Of a stretch of 64,000 nucleotides of DNA, positions 1-12,694 are shown piece by piece. This stretch comes from Anaspis maculata (lineage: Eukaryota > Arthropoda > Insecta > Coleoptera > Scraptiidae), in NCBI GenBank assembly GCA_949128115.1, contig OX421964.1, positions 21,972,892-22,036,891 of the forward strand, given 5' to 3'. Both the position numbers and the translations under genes were made by a program. Position 1 is the stretch's first letter. Every line of letters begins with the position of its first letter. The notes beneath the pieces are model-generated. The model did no database searches and was not told the DNA's origin. It was given only the letters and a program-made list of their open reading frames with translations.

Positions 1-2152
1 TATAAACCCATTAGAAAAATTTGACCCGCAGTTCCTAAAAATTCATCCCTTAGAACCCGAGATTTGGGGAGGGGGAGAGAATACTTTAAAAAAATACCAA
101 ACTTTTTCATCCAAACCTGCTGATGCGTGTTTGGTGTCAAAACTATATAACTCAGACCTCCTCGATACAATGACAATGTCAAAACTCTCGTGCGGTCACC
201 GGAAGTCGAGTAAAGTCGTCATCTTTGAAAATTAGAGTTGAAGGTCAAAATTACAAAGTGAGCGTCAATTACCCATATGTTGTGTATCGATTCTTAGGTT
301 TTTGGGGTTTCTGAAGACGTATGAAATGAAACCAAAACGATTGGGCACACCGTTCGCCCATATGGTCTACCCATGGGCTCAGAAGTCAGGCAAGCGAGAA
401 AAATCCTACAAATTTTCGAAAATAGAAGTGAAATAATAATGTGAAATAGCTCCAGTCTGTACTTGGTGATGAAGCTGTATCAGCTGTCCTATGTGAGATT
501 CATGATGTTCACCTGTGAGCTGTCAAAAATCCAAAATGGCGCCCATTTAAAACACTCACGGGAATAATTTATCGTGATTTTCTTTAGAAAGCTCCTACGT
601 GTCACTAGCTAAGCACATGTTGTTCATCAGTGAACAACGACTAATAAAGTTCCTCACACTATTGGTGGTATCTTGCATTGTTTAAAAGATATCCACCGCG
701 AAACTGTTTCGGAGCCGTTTTTGGACAATAGATTGAATACTTGAATAGTAGGGGAAACTATGCATGTAGAATTGAAATAACCGACCTACGACCTAGAGAT
801 ATTTATTTTGTTATATGTAGTCATGTTTTATAGTTTAGATTGCGTGATCTGTCATTCCTGGTCTATGAATGGAGGGTCATAAATCCAAGATGTCCGCCTC
901 TGTAAGTTTAAAAATTTCATACCAACTTTAATGTTGGATTTCGATAAATAATAATTATCTACCGCACCTGTACACTACTTATCTATATATTTCTAAAGAG
1001 TTCCTCACATTTTCATTTCTTCAATAATTTGAGAGATAGACCAACTACCTACCTCTACCTATCTAAAGAAAAAATGAACTTACGTGAAATTTTAATTGAA
1101 AAATGACACCCACATGATAAAAACTAATGAAAAAATCTTTCGCTCTGCCACCGTTTTATTCAATAATGTTGCACTGTTGCAGAAAACGGGAGGAAATAGA
1201 GTGGCGGAAAAAAGATCCAATTACAAAAAATCTAAGAAAATATCTAATGCGTTTGATCCAAAACGCGAAATATTCAAAATACAAAAGGTTACAGTACCTA
1301 AGATGTAAATCTAGTATGTCTGATATACAGTAGGTCCAAAATATATATACAAACCACCGAAAATAGAAAGGGCCACAAGTTTCCTCTTTACATGCAAAGT
1401 TTTTCCTCCTATCTAAGTATTCAATCTATTGTGCAAAAACGGTTCCAAAACAGTTTCGCGGCGGATAACTTTCAAACGATGCAAGATACCACCAATAGTG
1501 TGAGGACCTTTCTTAGTCGTTGTTTACTGATGAACAACATGTGCTTAGCTAGTGACACGTAGGAGCTTTTTAAAGAAAATCACGATAAATTATTCCCCTG
1601 AGTGTTTTGAATGGGCGCCATTTTGGATTTTTGACAGCTCACAGGTGAACATCATGAATCTCACATAGGACAGCTGATACAGCATCATCACCAAGTACAG
1701 ACTAAAGCTATTTCACATAATTATTTCACTTCTATTTTCGAAAATTTGTAGGATTTTTCTCGCTTGCCTGACTTCTGGGCCCATGGGTAAACCATATGGG
1801 CGAACGGTGTACCCAATCGTTTTTGTTTCATTTTATACGTCTTCAGCGACCCCGAAAACCTAAGAATCGATACCCAACATATGGGTAATTGACGCTTACT
1901 TTGTAATTTTGACCTTCAGCTCTAATTTTCAAAAATGACGACTTAACTCGACTTCCGGTGACCGCACCAGAGTTTTGACATTGTCATTGTATCGAGGAGG
2001 TCTGAGTTATATAGTTTTGACACCAAACACGCCTCAGCAGGTTTGGATGAAAAAGTTTGGTATTTTTTTATAGTATTCCCTCCCCCTCCCCAAATCTCTG
2101 GTTCTAAGGGATGAATTTTTAGGAACTGCGGGTCAAATTTTTCTAATGGGTC
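1..2152. repeat. Long inverted repeat (foldback), arms about 770 bp
   Basis: Positions 1-771 and 1390-2152 are reverse complements with scattered mismatches and small indels, separated by a spacer of about 620 bp. Landmarks such as the stretch around 'cacaggtgaacatcatgaat' (right arm) and its complement in the left arm pair over the whole length. The left arm runs to the window edge, so the element may extend further. The spacer is AT-rich and I see no coding region in it; the small ORFs there look random. The structure fits a foldback-type DNA element or an inverted duplication. If transcribed it would make one long hairpin RNA. Confidence 0.9.
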
Positions 2153-2171
2153 TAGACAACAAATATGCAAA

Positions 2172-2798
2172 GTGGCTTGCTTGTATCATCAAATGTCACT
2201 TTTTTTTAATAATCCTGGTGTACCGCTTGCACTATCACTCATACAGCTGGCTGAGAGCAACAAACTCACTATAATGTGGGTACCTGCTCACCAGGGTATC
2301 AATGGAAATGAAGAAGCGAATGCCCTCGCGAAAAAAGGGGCTCAAACAACATTTATTGGACCGGAGCCCACATGTGGGATGTCGTCATCCCTAAAAAGGG
2401 AAAAAGTCAATAAATGAGAGGATAGGCAGATGGAGGCCTACTGAAAGAGCATTCCAGGCCAACGACAAGCCAAACAGCTTATTGCGTTCTTCAAAACAAA
2501 GACGCAGCTCATCCTATCGCTCTATAAGAACAAAATAAGACTACTCACGGGTCTACTTACTGGACATTGCGAAGTGGGATGCCACCTGCAAAAAATGGGT
2601 GAGGAAAACTCACCTATTTGCAGGGTTTGTGCATCGGCAGATGAAACCACAGTGCACTTACTCTGCGAGTGCGAAGCACTGGCACAGAAAAGACTTACGC
2701 TGCTCGGGGGTGTGAAACTGACACCCGCAGACATCAGAGGTAGGTCTCCCAAGAAAATCATTCGATTCGGTGAGGAGGTGAATTTCCTGGGACATTAA
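2172..2798 (+). pseudogene. 5'-truncated LINE: RNase H end and HCCC zinc motif
   Basis: Two open stretches in different frames carry the C-terminal end of a non-LTR retrotransposon ORF2. At 2172-2417 the peptide includes WVPAHQGINGNEEAN and AKKGA, the C-terminal part of a LINE-type RNase H (the conserved H and the following N/D region). At about 2520-2798 the frame reads RLLTGLLTGHCEVGCHLQKM and then CRVCASADETTVHLLCEC, the CX2C..HX3C zinc motif typical of LINE ORF2 C-termini (R1, LOA, I and Jockey groups). Stops and at least one frameshift separate the two pieces. The 5' side is cut off about 20 bp from the end of the long inverted repeat. It is a dead copy; the clade beyond 'RNase H-bearing LINE' is not decided. 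Confidence 0.85.
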
Positions 2799-2799
2799 A

Positions 2800-5690
2800 T
2801 AGAAGCATGGTCACGCACAAAAGATCTTATAGGTCGCAGTGCAGAAAGGATCCTTCGAGACCAAACGACCACCTCTAATCTACAATCCACAATCTACAAA
2901 GGTACAACGCTCTTTGACGTGACCTTGACTGGAGCGACTCCTGACCACTAGTCCACTAGTCCTGACACTCCTGACCTCACCACTATCACCCAACCATAAG
3001 CAATTTTGTCCCCATCACTGCAAACTGGCTTCAAGAATTCAAAAAGACACAACTTGTCCTTCTACGTGAGGAATCACAAACAACGCGTGCATCCTGAAGG
3101 ATTTTCCTAACCCACACTTTAAGCCCAGCTTTAACGAGATGAAACTCAGCTCTCCTCCCTCTCTAAAACCTTTGCCCATCGATCATGTTTCCAATCGCAA
3201 TTTCAATCCCCCTCACAATTTGCTTTTCAAATTTAAAACCACGTGTTACGAAATAAATTCCTCTTCTTGCTCCCACCCATACACCTATATACCGACCAAC
3301 CCCAAAAACTCCTGGAGGAAAAGCGCGCCGAGCGTGAGAAAGTCGAGTCGAGGGGGAGAAGCGAAAGATTTTCACTTTGACGTGGGTTGTAAATAATGCG
3401 CATCTGGATAATTTTTTGTAACCCACCACCATACCGCCACCTAACCAACCGAAACACGGAGAAAAACAAGTATTTACTCTTGGCGAAACGTGGAACTTTT
3501 CCAAATTAGCATATCGCTTCCGCAGTTCTTGCTAGCCCCACTGCTGGCTGGCTCCTCTGCCGAAAGCTCGTACAACAAAGCCAAATCATCCCGCTGATTC
3601 ATCCGACCCAATTTATCAAACGGACCGCTGGCTATGCGCTCTCTGATGCCGTCAGAATTCCGCACTACAATTTCTGGGGGATTTCTTCGCGAAGGATACA
3701 TAACTTTCAAACCGCACATATACGGAAAAACATAAAAATAAATTCGATTTGAATACTGGCGCAGTTCAGAGGAGGCCCTCTGAGGCGACGGTGACAAATG
3801 ATTGTCCTTTTCCGGCCGTATATAGCGCGGTAAAGTGAGGGGCACCCTCTTTGCGTGGATGAAGTATGGGCAACATTTCGCCCGGGAATCCCGCGACCAC
3901 TTACAGAAAGCGGCTATGGTTCGTTATTCCGGAGGAGTTTCTCTCCTCCAGCCTCCACAGCCCGAGCCTAGCTGAGCTGTATACTAGGCCAGTGAGTGAG
4001 CGATGTTTCCTGCTGCGCTCGCTCGCAATGCCTATTCCTCTCTCGCCGAGCTCTGGCAGGCCGGCGAAACTTTGTTTCAAACGATTCCGCAGTCGTCGGG
4101 ATAAATAAATCAACGCTAATTGTGTTAAACGTCACGCAGAGAGTCCGCTGTATATGTTCGTAATATTCTATTTGTATCGGTGATGGATGATGCTAATTAG
4201 CAAGAGGGTTCGGTTTATCTATCATTGGCTTGTCCGACTCCGAGAAGTTCCAGCAACCAGGTATACCGGAACCAATCAATGGCCGCGTTATCATCAGCCT
4301 AATCCCAGACCCCCATCTCTCATGCCAGAGACTGATTTTTAGGTACCTAGCTAGAACAAGAATTTTAACTGAAAATTATAAAACATAAGCAGTACTTTCT
4401 TGATCCAGGCTCGGGGTTCATATAAAGCTTGAGAGCGTAGTGTTGCTGACCTTGGGCCAACATTCTGGTACCTTTTATTTGCTTTTGCGCTAATCTGCTT
4501 CCCTAGGAAAAGGTAAAAGCAGCCCCGTTTTCTTCGCTCCTAATAAGCGTTTTTATCTCTGCTAGTTATTACTGAATCAATTTGGTTGTACGGTTGAAAG
4601 GTTGAAACGAAAGAAGAAACTTGAAAAGGCAACTTCAGCCTTCTGTATATTTTTTACTGTACCCTCTATAGGCGCTAGTGAGGCGGCCGAAGGTGAAATT
4701 TCCAACCATAAAGTCGGACAGGATACATGAAGAGCCTATTAGTCCGGACGTTAAGGGAAAAAAAACTAGAGGTAACGTATGGTCCGAAAGTTTTGGGAAT
4801 TTTTCTTAAAGCTAATCACTCTTTTTGGATAGTTTTAATTTTGTAACTTAATATTGCAAAAACTAACATCATCTAAACTGCTCAACAATGAAAGTGTTAC
4901 AAAGCAAAAATTCACCCAATTTTGAACCGCTGTAACTTTTGATTGACAACAACGATTCTTATTCTGTTTCAAACGCTGAAAAGCCCAATCTTTTGGCCAT
5001 CTTTCTTGTCAATATGGAATCCATAGAGCCTCTCATAAAATTTCTACAGGGTGATGAACATGGCACTGCAAAATTGATAAAAGTTCAACATACCCCCGTT
5101 TTCGTTAAATTTTTTTTTTTCGGGAGTATCAACCCCAAATTTATGAAGAATGATGTGTTTTCTCGAAACGGTTTTTAAATTTTCGGGATTCCAGTCGAAA
5201 CAGCCAAAATGTGATTTTTTATTGTAAATACTGTATATTATTCCTGTAGCAACGCAAAAACATTAGAACTTTTCATATCCAGATGACGCCACTTGGTAGG
5301 CTTGTTCACTGAACAATTCTGAGCAATTTGACTTGCAACACGTTCTTATTGTCCAGTGTAGGGGTGAAGAAAAGCCCAATTGGCAGCGTACTTTTTGGTA
5401 CTGCTCCTAAAATTCGGGTTTTTAGCATTGAAAAAAGGTTAAGTTTTACTCTCTTCAGTCAACATGGGACTACGTCATTAGAACTGGATCAACCACATTT
5501 CCGCAATTTTGGAATTTTTTGCCTTTTCGTTAAATTTCAAAACATAGGCATGTTTGGCATCATTTCTTGAAATGTTGGTCCTCTAAATGGGATTCTGTCA
5601 ATAAGATCTGTCTATCTGTTTGTTTATCTGTCTATCTCTTCCCGAAAAAATATTCATAGAATTTTTAACCCCACCCCCTTTCTTCCTGAA
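2800..5690. other. No recognised gene; GC-richer block at 3.5-4.1 kb
   Basis: I see no recognisable protein, RNA gene or clear repeat. Around 3474-4110 base composition rises and CpG becomes more common. This block holds a 123-codon minus-strand ORF (3474-3845) and overlapping 70-80 codon ORFs on both strands, none matching a family I know. They could be an exon or chance ORFs in GC-richer DNA. From 4.8 kb the DNA becomes AT-rich, with recurring pieces resembling 'ttttcgttaaattt' that also occur in the neighbouring foldback at 5.7-6.2 kb, so part of it is probably old repeat. Confidence 0.4.
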
Positions 5691-5734
5691 ACTCTCTGAG
5701 TGTCCAATTTAATATTCTTGACCTCTCAATTCTT

Positions 5735-6170
5735 TTCAATGCAGTCAACGTCATCCTGCAAAGCATCGGTAGAGATAATTTTCTGTGGAAAAAATGCCAC
5801 CCAAATTTCACCCTTTCGCTTCCCCCACCTCATCTCAAAAATCTGGAATGGCAATACTCACTTTGTGATACATCAAATTGAAGGAAATGAAATTCTCTCC
5901 ATGAATACATTTTTTTCAAATTTTTTAAAACTCCCATTTTTCTCACAAAACATCCCAAATGTCTAGTTCAGTTGGAGAGGGGTTGAAAATTTCAAAAAAA
6001 TTGTTTTCGGAAAGAGAATTCAATTCCCTTCAATTTGATGCATCACAAAGTAGGTGGTGTTTCGTTAAATTTTGAAGTTGAGGTGGGGAAGAGTAAAAGG
6101 GTCAATTTGGGCAGCACTTTTTCCACCGAAAATTCCTTTCTTCGATGTTTTCTATGATAACACTGACTGA
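5735..6170. repeat. Foldback copy of a dispersed repeat family
   Basis: 5735-5905 and 6012-6170 are reverse complements. Shared landmarks are 'cttcaatttgatgcatcaca' and 'gatgacgttgac' and their complements. The same family recurs at 40.44-41.11 kb in both orientations. No coding potential is visible. Long pyrimidine- and purine-biased tracts make it look like a non-autonomous element or satellite-like foldback. Confidence 0.75.
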
Positions 6171-6179
6171 ATTAAACCG

Positions 6180-7260
6180 TGGTGGGTGGAGGTTTTTTGT
6201 TTTGCTCGCGTCTTCAGGTCTCAGGGCCTATGAACTTATCCAGAAGCCTACAAATTCCTGGGCTCACCGAACAACATCTTCGCAAACCAGCTGGATCTTA
6301 AGTTAATCCAATGGCCCCACTGTCATCTTCAACATCTCTCTTGCTCCGTTAGTGAGCACTTCTATTGCGAGCACTGAGAAAGGGCGCGTAGTCTTGCTAA
6401 CGACAAAATTTCTTTTGCTAAACCAGCTGAACTGCTCATGAGCCCCAGGAACTTCAAGAAACCAGATCAAAGTCCGATACAAGAATATTTTGCACTGGTT
6501 ATCACATCTCCGGTTTTGTTTCCCAGTAAGGGAAGGAATAAAGTCTTCATTTCCAATAAGAGAATGCCAGAACAAGGAACATGAGAAGAACCGACGACGA
6601 TTTTGGAACAAACTGATTCGTGACAGAGAATCTCAAGCACTGATTAAAACTACCTACTCAATCATCTGAAAGCATATACCCAACAATATGGCAGTGTAAA
6701 ATATTCAACAACATAAAAGAATACGTCATTTATTTCCATAAATTGACCACGCTCCTCCTCTGCGCAGCATGAGATCGTAAAAGTGATATTTTTTTTGATT
6801 TCTACGACCCAAAATTAGTCAAAAATGACTACCAACTCTTTGCTGTGGCGCTGCTGGATTGAAAAGATGAAATTGGAACGCCATCTTGAGATAAAGACCG
6901 CCATATTTGATCCTAATGGGAGAAAAAAGTGGTCCCTCGAATCAAATCACTTGAGTGGTCATCATGTGGTCATACACTATCACCATGTAGAGCGGCATTG
7001 CTGTATACAGAATTACCATATGGTTCTGATTTTTCACGTGTACCACTGCAACTATTTGTTCCAAGGAAAACTCGTTCCAGTGAATTTTTTTTCCGAAAGA
7101 GTCATTTTGTCCCTGTTACGCTTGTCCGATTCTTTGGCAGATATCAAGAAATCTGTTTTTGTTTTTACAAGGTTTTTTGTTTTCCACAAGGACACAATAA
7201 ATTCATAATTTTCCATTGAATTACTAACCAAATCGCATTCCGTGAGTCCAATCCCCTCAA
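6180..7260. other. No recognised gene
   Basis: The longest ORF is 127 codons (6825-7208, plus). Its composition (many H, F, K, I) looks like translated non-coding DNA and it shows no family motif. A 102-codon minus ORF (6303-6611) is likewise unrecognised. I see no tRNA, strong repeat or promoter that can be defended. Confidence 0.4.
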
Positions 7261-7450
7261 GTGCCCATGGGCAATTTTAAACACCCATGCATGTGTACCA
7301 TGGGGATGTGCCCAACTGCCCAATGTATCCATGTGCACCATCAGGATGTAATCAACATTCTTTTGTGCATCATGAGTATGTGCCGAGGTATGTGCTCAAC
7401 ATATACCCATGGGGATGTGCCCAACGTGCTTATGTGCACCAACTAGAGTC
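7261..7450. repeat. Degenerate minisatellite with ATGGGGATGTGCCCAAC-like units
   Basis: The block 'ccatggggatgtgcccaac' occurs at about 7299-7317 and again at about 7408-7426, roughly 109 bp apart. Weaker matches of the form CATnnGGATGTnnnCAAC and TGTGCACCA lie between. This looks like a short decayed tandem repeat. Open frames here (61 and 105 codons) are by-products of the repeat. Confidence 0.5.
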
Positions 7451-7633
7451 ACATTCCCATGAATACATCACGAACATGTTCATGGTGCAGCTGGAGGTCA
7501 CCTGCCACACTAAACTTGTTGACGGCAGTTCTGGAATTGTTGAGTTGAATCTCAAGGACGTAAATCCAGAAGCCCTTTGCTTTATCGCAAAATGCATAGT
7601 TTAGGCATTTTTATTCGGCGCTAATCCACCGGA

Positions 7634-7945
7634 CTACTTGCTTTTGAATTTGTTCTCGCTATTGAAAGTTCTTAGCTCAAGAGACAGCTTATTGTAAATT
7701 TTCATAGGTTTGACAAGGTTCTGGGAGAAGATTCGTGGGTTTGTGGAAATCTGTGAAAAGCTGGCCGTGTCTGCGGTATCCCCACCATCGAGGCCAAATA
7801 CTGTATTTCTACGTGGTGAGATAGATAGTTTATTGTCCCATTCGTATTGCCAAGTTACATTATGGTGTTGAACCCGTGCACTATCAATAAACAGAGATAA
7901 TTTAGTAAAAACAGCTCGCCGGGAAAAGTGCCGTTGATGTATCTA
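7634..7945 (-). pseudogene. Possible LINE ORF2 C-terminal fragment
   Basis: On the minus strand a frame of about 100 codons without a standard start ends at 7634-7636. Its last part reads KPMKIYNKLSLELRTFNSEN followed by KFKSK and a stop. This resembles the end of many CR1/Jockey-like reverse transcriptase proteins, where a K(L/I)(Y/W)N(S/K)LP-E(I/L)R pattern is followed by an FK-rich tail. The match is by pattern only. No upstream RT motif is visible, so it would be a short 5'-truncated dead copy. A chance ORF is the alternative. Confidence 0.35.
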
Positions 7946-7949
7946 GCCC

Positions 7950-9485
7950 AGGGCCCAGGGCGTCACCGAATCGGTGATTTCAGCGCCATGCGAAGATGTT
8001 GGGTTGATTCGGAAATGTAGACGAGCGTCCAGCTTTCGACCGTTTCGACCTGGCAAAAAAGAAACTGTTCGGCCAGTGAGAGTCAGATAAGAGAAGATGT
8101 CCTCGAGGATGTCCTGAAGTCCGAAATCAGCAAGGTCGCCTGGTTCGTCTCATGCGAGAACTAATTGAGATTCAATTCCCACCTAAAATCCCTTTTTTTT
8201 TCCTCATGACTCGAGCTCCACGAAGTCCCAGACACCTCTCTACTGATCTGAGACTGGAAGATACACAAAGACGAACACTGAGCAAATCGTTGCAGGTACA
8301 ACGAATGCAGAATCAGAAATGCGGAAGAATGACGTTAATCGTGTAGCATACTTTACGCTAATGGGAATAAACATTGTAACCTGACTAGTGTAGCGCGCGC
8401 TACAATCCGCAACATTGTGTAACAAATGGTTTCCCCGCAAACACAGCACACTACACCCAGTCGCAGCGACATAATTATCAGGATTGTTATGATTGCAATA
8501 CGGCGTATAATAAGCGAAACAATATATAACCCGTAAAGAGCAAACCCTCGACTCCCGCTGTAAACCCAATTTACATCTCGCCTCATCCCCCAAACCCGAA
8601 AATAAAACATCCAAGCGGCGCCCCGTGCCCCTAGGCTCTTTTCTCCATACACGCAATTCTGTACTCTAATACCTCCTTTACGACACACCTCATAAAAACC
8701 GTATTCAAGCCTTTATCAAAATCGAAATTTGGGTAGGTACCTATATAATATACCCGAAAAGTGTGTGTGCGAGCAGTATAACGTCGAATGGAAACGTTAT
8801 CAAAGACGTACATAGGTGGGTAATCTACCTACCAATGCGGGGAAGTTGTAACTAAACTAATTTCGTGAGAGCTTGCGAAATTAGATTATACAGCAGCTAT
8901 ACTGGTTAGAAGGTTTTGGCATTATATTCCCGGATATGTGCGGGACTACAGCAAAGTTGTTGGTATTTCCCAGTAAGACTCTAATTCAACAAACGCACAT
9001 TATCTACAATTAAGTCGTTTGAGATTAATTAGTTGTACATTGTAGGAAGCCGCGCGGTCCAAAGTGGTTAATAATCAAAACTGGAACATGCCAGAACCAT
9101 AGTGGCAGCCATAATAGAACCTAGGTGTGCCTGCAGGTGAGTTTACTGAAATGGACAGTGATTTTGTCGCGTTATCGTATTATAGCGGAGTAGTAGGTAA
9201 TTGTTGGCTGAAACTCCAAAGTTTGGGATAATCCTGACTGGCGCTTTGTGAGTGGGTTGAGGATATCAGTCCCAGTAACGAGATGTGCTTCACGAGATGA
9301 CACAATCGACTAACTCGTCCAAAACGAGCCGAGCCGCCGCACATAATTTTTATTTCGGCGTTCAACGTGTGACCTATCCTTCATTCACTCCGCCTTTCAG
9401 ATGAATTTGGAGGAATTGTTACTAACTGCACCGACAGCTAGATTTTCAACGGAAAAGTCAGGTCGTGAGTTTGATATTTAACCGA
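7950..9485. other. No recognised gene
   Basis: ORFs of up to 138 codons (8240-8656, minus, with overlapping frames) have no recognisable motif. Composition is mixed, with a locally GC-richer stretch at 7.97-8.07 kb. I see no supportable repeat or RNA gene. Confidence 0.35.
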
Positions 9486-9489
9486 TTAT

Positions 9490-10259
9490 AAAACAATACC
9501 GCGCGATTTTCTCAGAAAATATCAGAGCAACAAAAAAAAAATTCAATTGGAGGGAAGCCTGATCTTTTAGGTTTCTTTTAAGGGGGCGCCGATGCTTGTA
9601 GGTGCACTAGTTTCCAAGAAAATGCAATTTGAAACTGGCGAGTCAAGAGAATTTGAAAATTCATGACCGACAAAACAAATTACTTTAGATGAAAAAAAAT
9701 CCTCTTTCTCTGGGCTTTCCATTGATGTGTCGTTGTTGTCTGTACCTGGCCCAATAGCCAGAAATTCTGCCTCAAAGTTCAGCAAACAAAATAATCGGAA
9801 TTCATAATGACGTCACCGATCACACACTTGTTGATTTTCACATCAGCCAGTATTCATTGCTATGGTGAATCCAGGTATGTTAAGTGAAAAAGTCGTAGTA
9901 ACGGCTGGTGTTGAAATCAACAAGTGTGTGATCGGTGACGTCACGGATTCCGATTATTGTGTTTGCTGGACTTTGAGGCAGATTTCCTGGCTTATTGGGC
10001 CAGGTACAGACATCGGCGGCACATCAATGGAAAGCCCAGAGCAAGAGGTTTTTTTTTCATTGAAGTATTTTGTTTTGTCGGTCATGAATTTTCGAATTCT
10101 TGTGACTCGCCCGGATCAAACGGCATTTTCTTGAGAACTAGCTCACCTGGAAGCATCGGCGCCCTCTCAAAAGGAAGCTGAAAGATCAGGCTTCCCCCAA
10201 ATTGGAAATTTTTTGTTGTTGCTTTGATATTTTTTAAGAAAATTGCGCTGGATTGTTTT
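9490..10259. repeat. Inverted repeat element, arms about 360 bp, short loop
   Basis: 9490-9853 and 9903-10259 pair as reverse complements with a loop of about 50 bp. Both arms include 'aagcctgatctttt' and its partner, 'ggcgccgatgctt' and its partner, and the inner block 'caacaagtgtgtgatcggtg'. Similar peptides read from the two arms (for example CFVGHEFSNS) come from the DNA symmetry and are not evidence of a gene. 'acaccctgtat' lies just outside the right arm at 10267-10277. It is probably a non-autonomous foldback element. Confidence 0.88.
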
Positions 10260-10279
10260 AGCTCGGACACCCTGTATGA

Positions 10280-12470
10280 GCGGCCCACATTCGCCGCCCT
10301 TCGGATCACACGCGAAGGGCTGAATGGACAGCGAGGTTCCGGGATCTACCCGTGAGCTCATAAACAGTTCCACCTGAAGCCGCGGTTACCAAAGGGCTAT
10401 TCGCGGCTAGAACCGCAGTGCGCAATCAGCTACCTTCAATACCCTCAAGTATGGGTTTGATGCATTAAAAATCCGAATCGTACAACTCTCCTTATAAATG
10501 AGAGCCTAATCTAAACCTAAAGCACTGTGATGGATGTGATGGTCGGTGGATTCTGTACTATAGGCGATTCACATTTAAAAAACGCCACCTGGTAGAGCTC
10601 GGTACTTGATCGTCGAGGACGTTTTTGCGAGGCAAACATACTCCGACGTCTACTAGCCTAGGTGGGCACTAGTGGATACCTGTAATACCCACATATTGAC
10701 ATGGAAATTTGACAAGTAGAAATAATCTGAAAAAAGGGTTTGCATTTGTGTCTCTTATTTCATGTTATGGTTAGCGTATTTAGCAGGTTTGTAGTAGATC
10801 CAGCTCCAGAGGTGCGCAGCTGAAAGACTACGCCCCCAGCAATGCACTACATTATTGCGATTAAAAAAAAAACACCTTTACGTCGCGAACACAGAGGTAG
10901 CTACGGCGAGCTTGTTAGAATGAAAAATGCGGATCTCCAGCTGAAGTCGAAGCAGCAAATCTTTAAAAAAAAGCGAGGAAAAAAGGTAGGTGGTGGTTGA
11001 CTCTGCACGGCCAGCCTGAGGTGATTTTTTCTTGGCTGGCAGGCTGGTCGACGGGCTTGTGTGTTTCCCTCCGTGCGGGTGTGACAGAGTCTGTTGCTCT
11101 TACTTGGGCGGAAGCTATGGATGATTTAGAGAAAGGTCTGCGACGACGCTGGTCATCAACATGGGGCCCAATAACGAGCCTATGGGGTCCCAAGGGTTCA
11201 CAGGAACGAAAGTTTGCTTGTAGCGTACTGCACAAGACAGCAAAGTGACAGTTTTGGCATGCCACCAATTGACGTAACCACCGCCGTTGCCGGACGGCAA
11301 CTTACACCACTTCTAAAAATTAATTCCCTAAAACTTCCTCGACGAAACGGCCATTTTCCCCAATAAGGTCAATCGCCTATAGACTATAGTACACGACCGC
11401 ATGAAAATTGAAAGATCTGACCTTATCCGCGATGCACGCGTCAAAATAACTGATGCTTGGCATGGGCACGCGAAGTTCAGGTGTTCTGAACACAGGTACC
11501 GCTGATACAGCGACGGAGACGGTAGGGATGTGATTATCCTGCATACGTTCAGGCACGTTCAGGTAGGCAGGCCTTAATCAATCCTGAGAGATTTTACCTG
11601 GATTCACCTGCGCTAGCGTCTTTTAGCTAGAATTTGTACGTCACTCGCAATTACAACGACTTTGACGGCCATTGCCGAAGGGCCTAGTCAGGGAAATCCA
11701 GCTTTAAATGATGTTTTGAATAATGGTAAGAAAATTAACTTACCAGATCAGCTGACAACACTTCCTAACTATTACACAAGTACTACGGGCGTCTTTCGAG
11801 GCCTCTACATTGCTAGCCGGATGGCACAAAGAAGAAAAAACGTACCCTGGTCTTTTCGGCAAAAAGCCCGTGGTCTCTCGATCGTGTTGCGCGCTGGTCA
11901 AATGCCAGGTATCTCTTCAAGACCCCTTGGTTCCTCTATTAGCAGAGGTGTTGAAATAAAAAATTCTTCTTATAGATAACGCTACAAACGTGTGCTTAAT
12001 CTGAAGGTTCATCTCTACGCGATAATACTATACTATTGGGAGGAGACCACAACCAAACGTACAAGGGTTACGGCACCGTCTTGACACGTCAACTGTCGTG
12101 ACACTGGACAAGAAATCCGGGGAGAAATACCACCGGAAAGCATCGCTGCTATTCCGAGCTATCAAGTTCACCTTATGCACTACGACCCATGAAAATCGTT
12201 GCCCTGCATAAATGCACAAGAACTCTTGTTCACTTTCGACGATCTAGCGTGCGTCTTAATCTGGGCGACTCCCGGACTCCTCAGATGTCCATCATTCCAA
12301 TTCTTTCTTGGTCTAAGTACTTCTTTGGTTTTTTTGGGTTCTCCTTTCTGTTTTTCTTTTTTCCGTAATTGGAATCGTCTTCGTCGTTCAATTTCTGATG
12401 TTGAGAGCTCCCGTAACATATCTTGGTTTCAACAAAGCGACGTTGCTAGCCCCACGTTCAACCCACTTTG
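10280..12470. other. No recognised gene
   Basis: Mixed-composition DNA. Small ORFs occur around 10997-11248, 11662-11979 and 12199-12624 (the last 141 codons, plus). None shows a domain I recognise. The end of the 141-codon ORF overlaps a short block shared with 59.03 kb, described separately. No RNA gene or splice structure can be supported. Confidence 0.35.
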
Positions 12471-12477
12471 GTCTAGG

Positions 12478-12590
12478 CTCCCCTCGAATTGTTGTCAAGC
12501 TCTAGAGGCACCAGAAAAACTGGATTTTGGTGCTCGCGACCCCAGTGAGCCTTCCAACAAGGGAAGGCCAGTTTTTGTCCCCCATCAAGG
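12478..12590 (+). repeat. Short dispersed block, copy 1 (partner at 59.03 kb)
   Basis: The block starting near 'cccctcgaattgttgtcaag' and running through 'ggcaccagaaaaactggatt' to 'cgcgacccca' matches 59028-59130 with many substitutions but the same order. In one frame it reads NCCQALEAPEKLDFGARDP, against NRCKAVGAPAKLDSGTCDP in the other copy. Conservation at peptide level suggests a piece of a coding region, perhaps of a mobile element. I do not recognise the protein. Confidence 0.55.
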
Positions 12591-12694
12591 GACCTACCAC
12601 GTACAGCCAGAGTGGTGTCACTGACGCCGCCAGATGAGAAGGCCAGGGGCATTCGACTAGAGGGCACGATCAGTCAATTGCAAAGGAACTGTCC

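Noticed and set aside
3474..3845. 123-codon minus ORF in a GC-richer block
   Set aside because: Could be an exon, but no splice partners or recognised residues; kept only as a note.
8240..8656. 138-codon minus ORF
   Set aside because: Overlaps two other ORFs of equal length in other frames; Cys/Ser/Val-rich and no motif.
9567..10181. Paired ORFs with similar peptides (CFVGHEFSNS) as a small gene family
   Set aside because: Similarity is fully explained by the inverted repeat arms on DNA level.
12199..12624. 141-codon ORF as a host gene
   Set aside because: Phe/Ser-rich, no domain; only its last third is shared with another locus and that may be mobile DNA.
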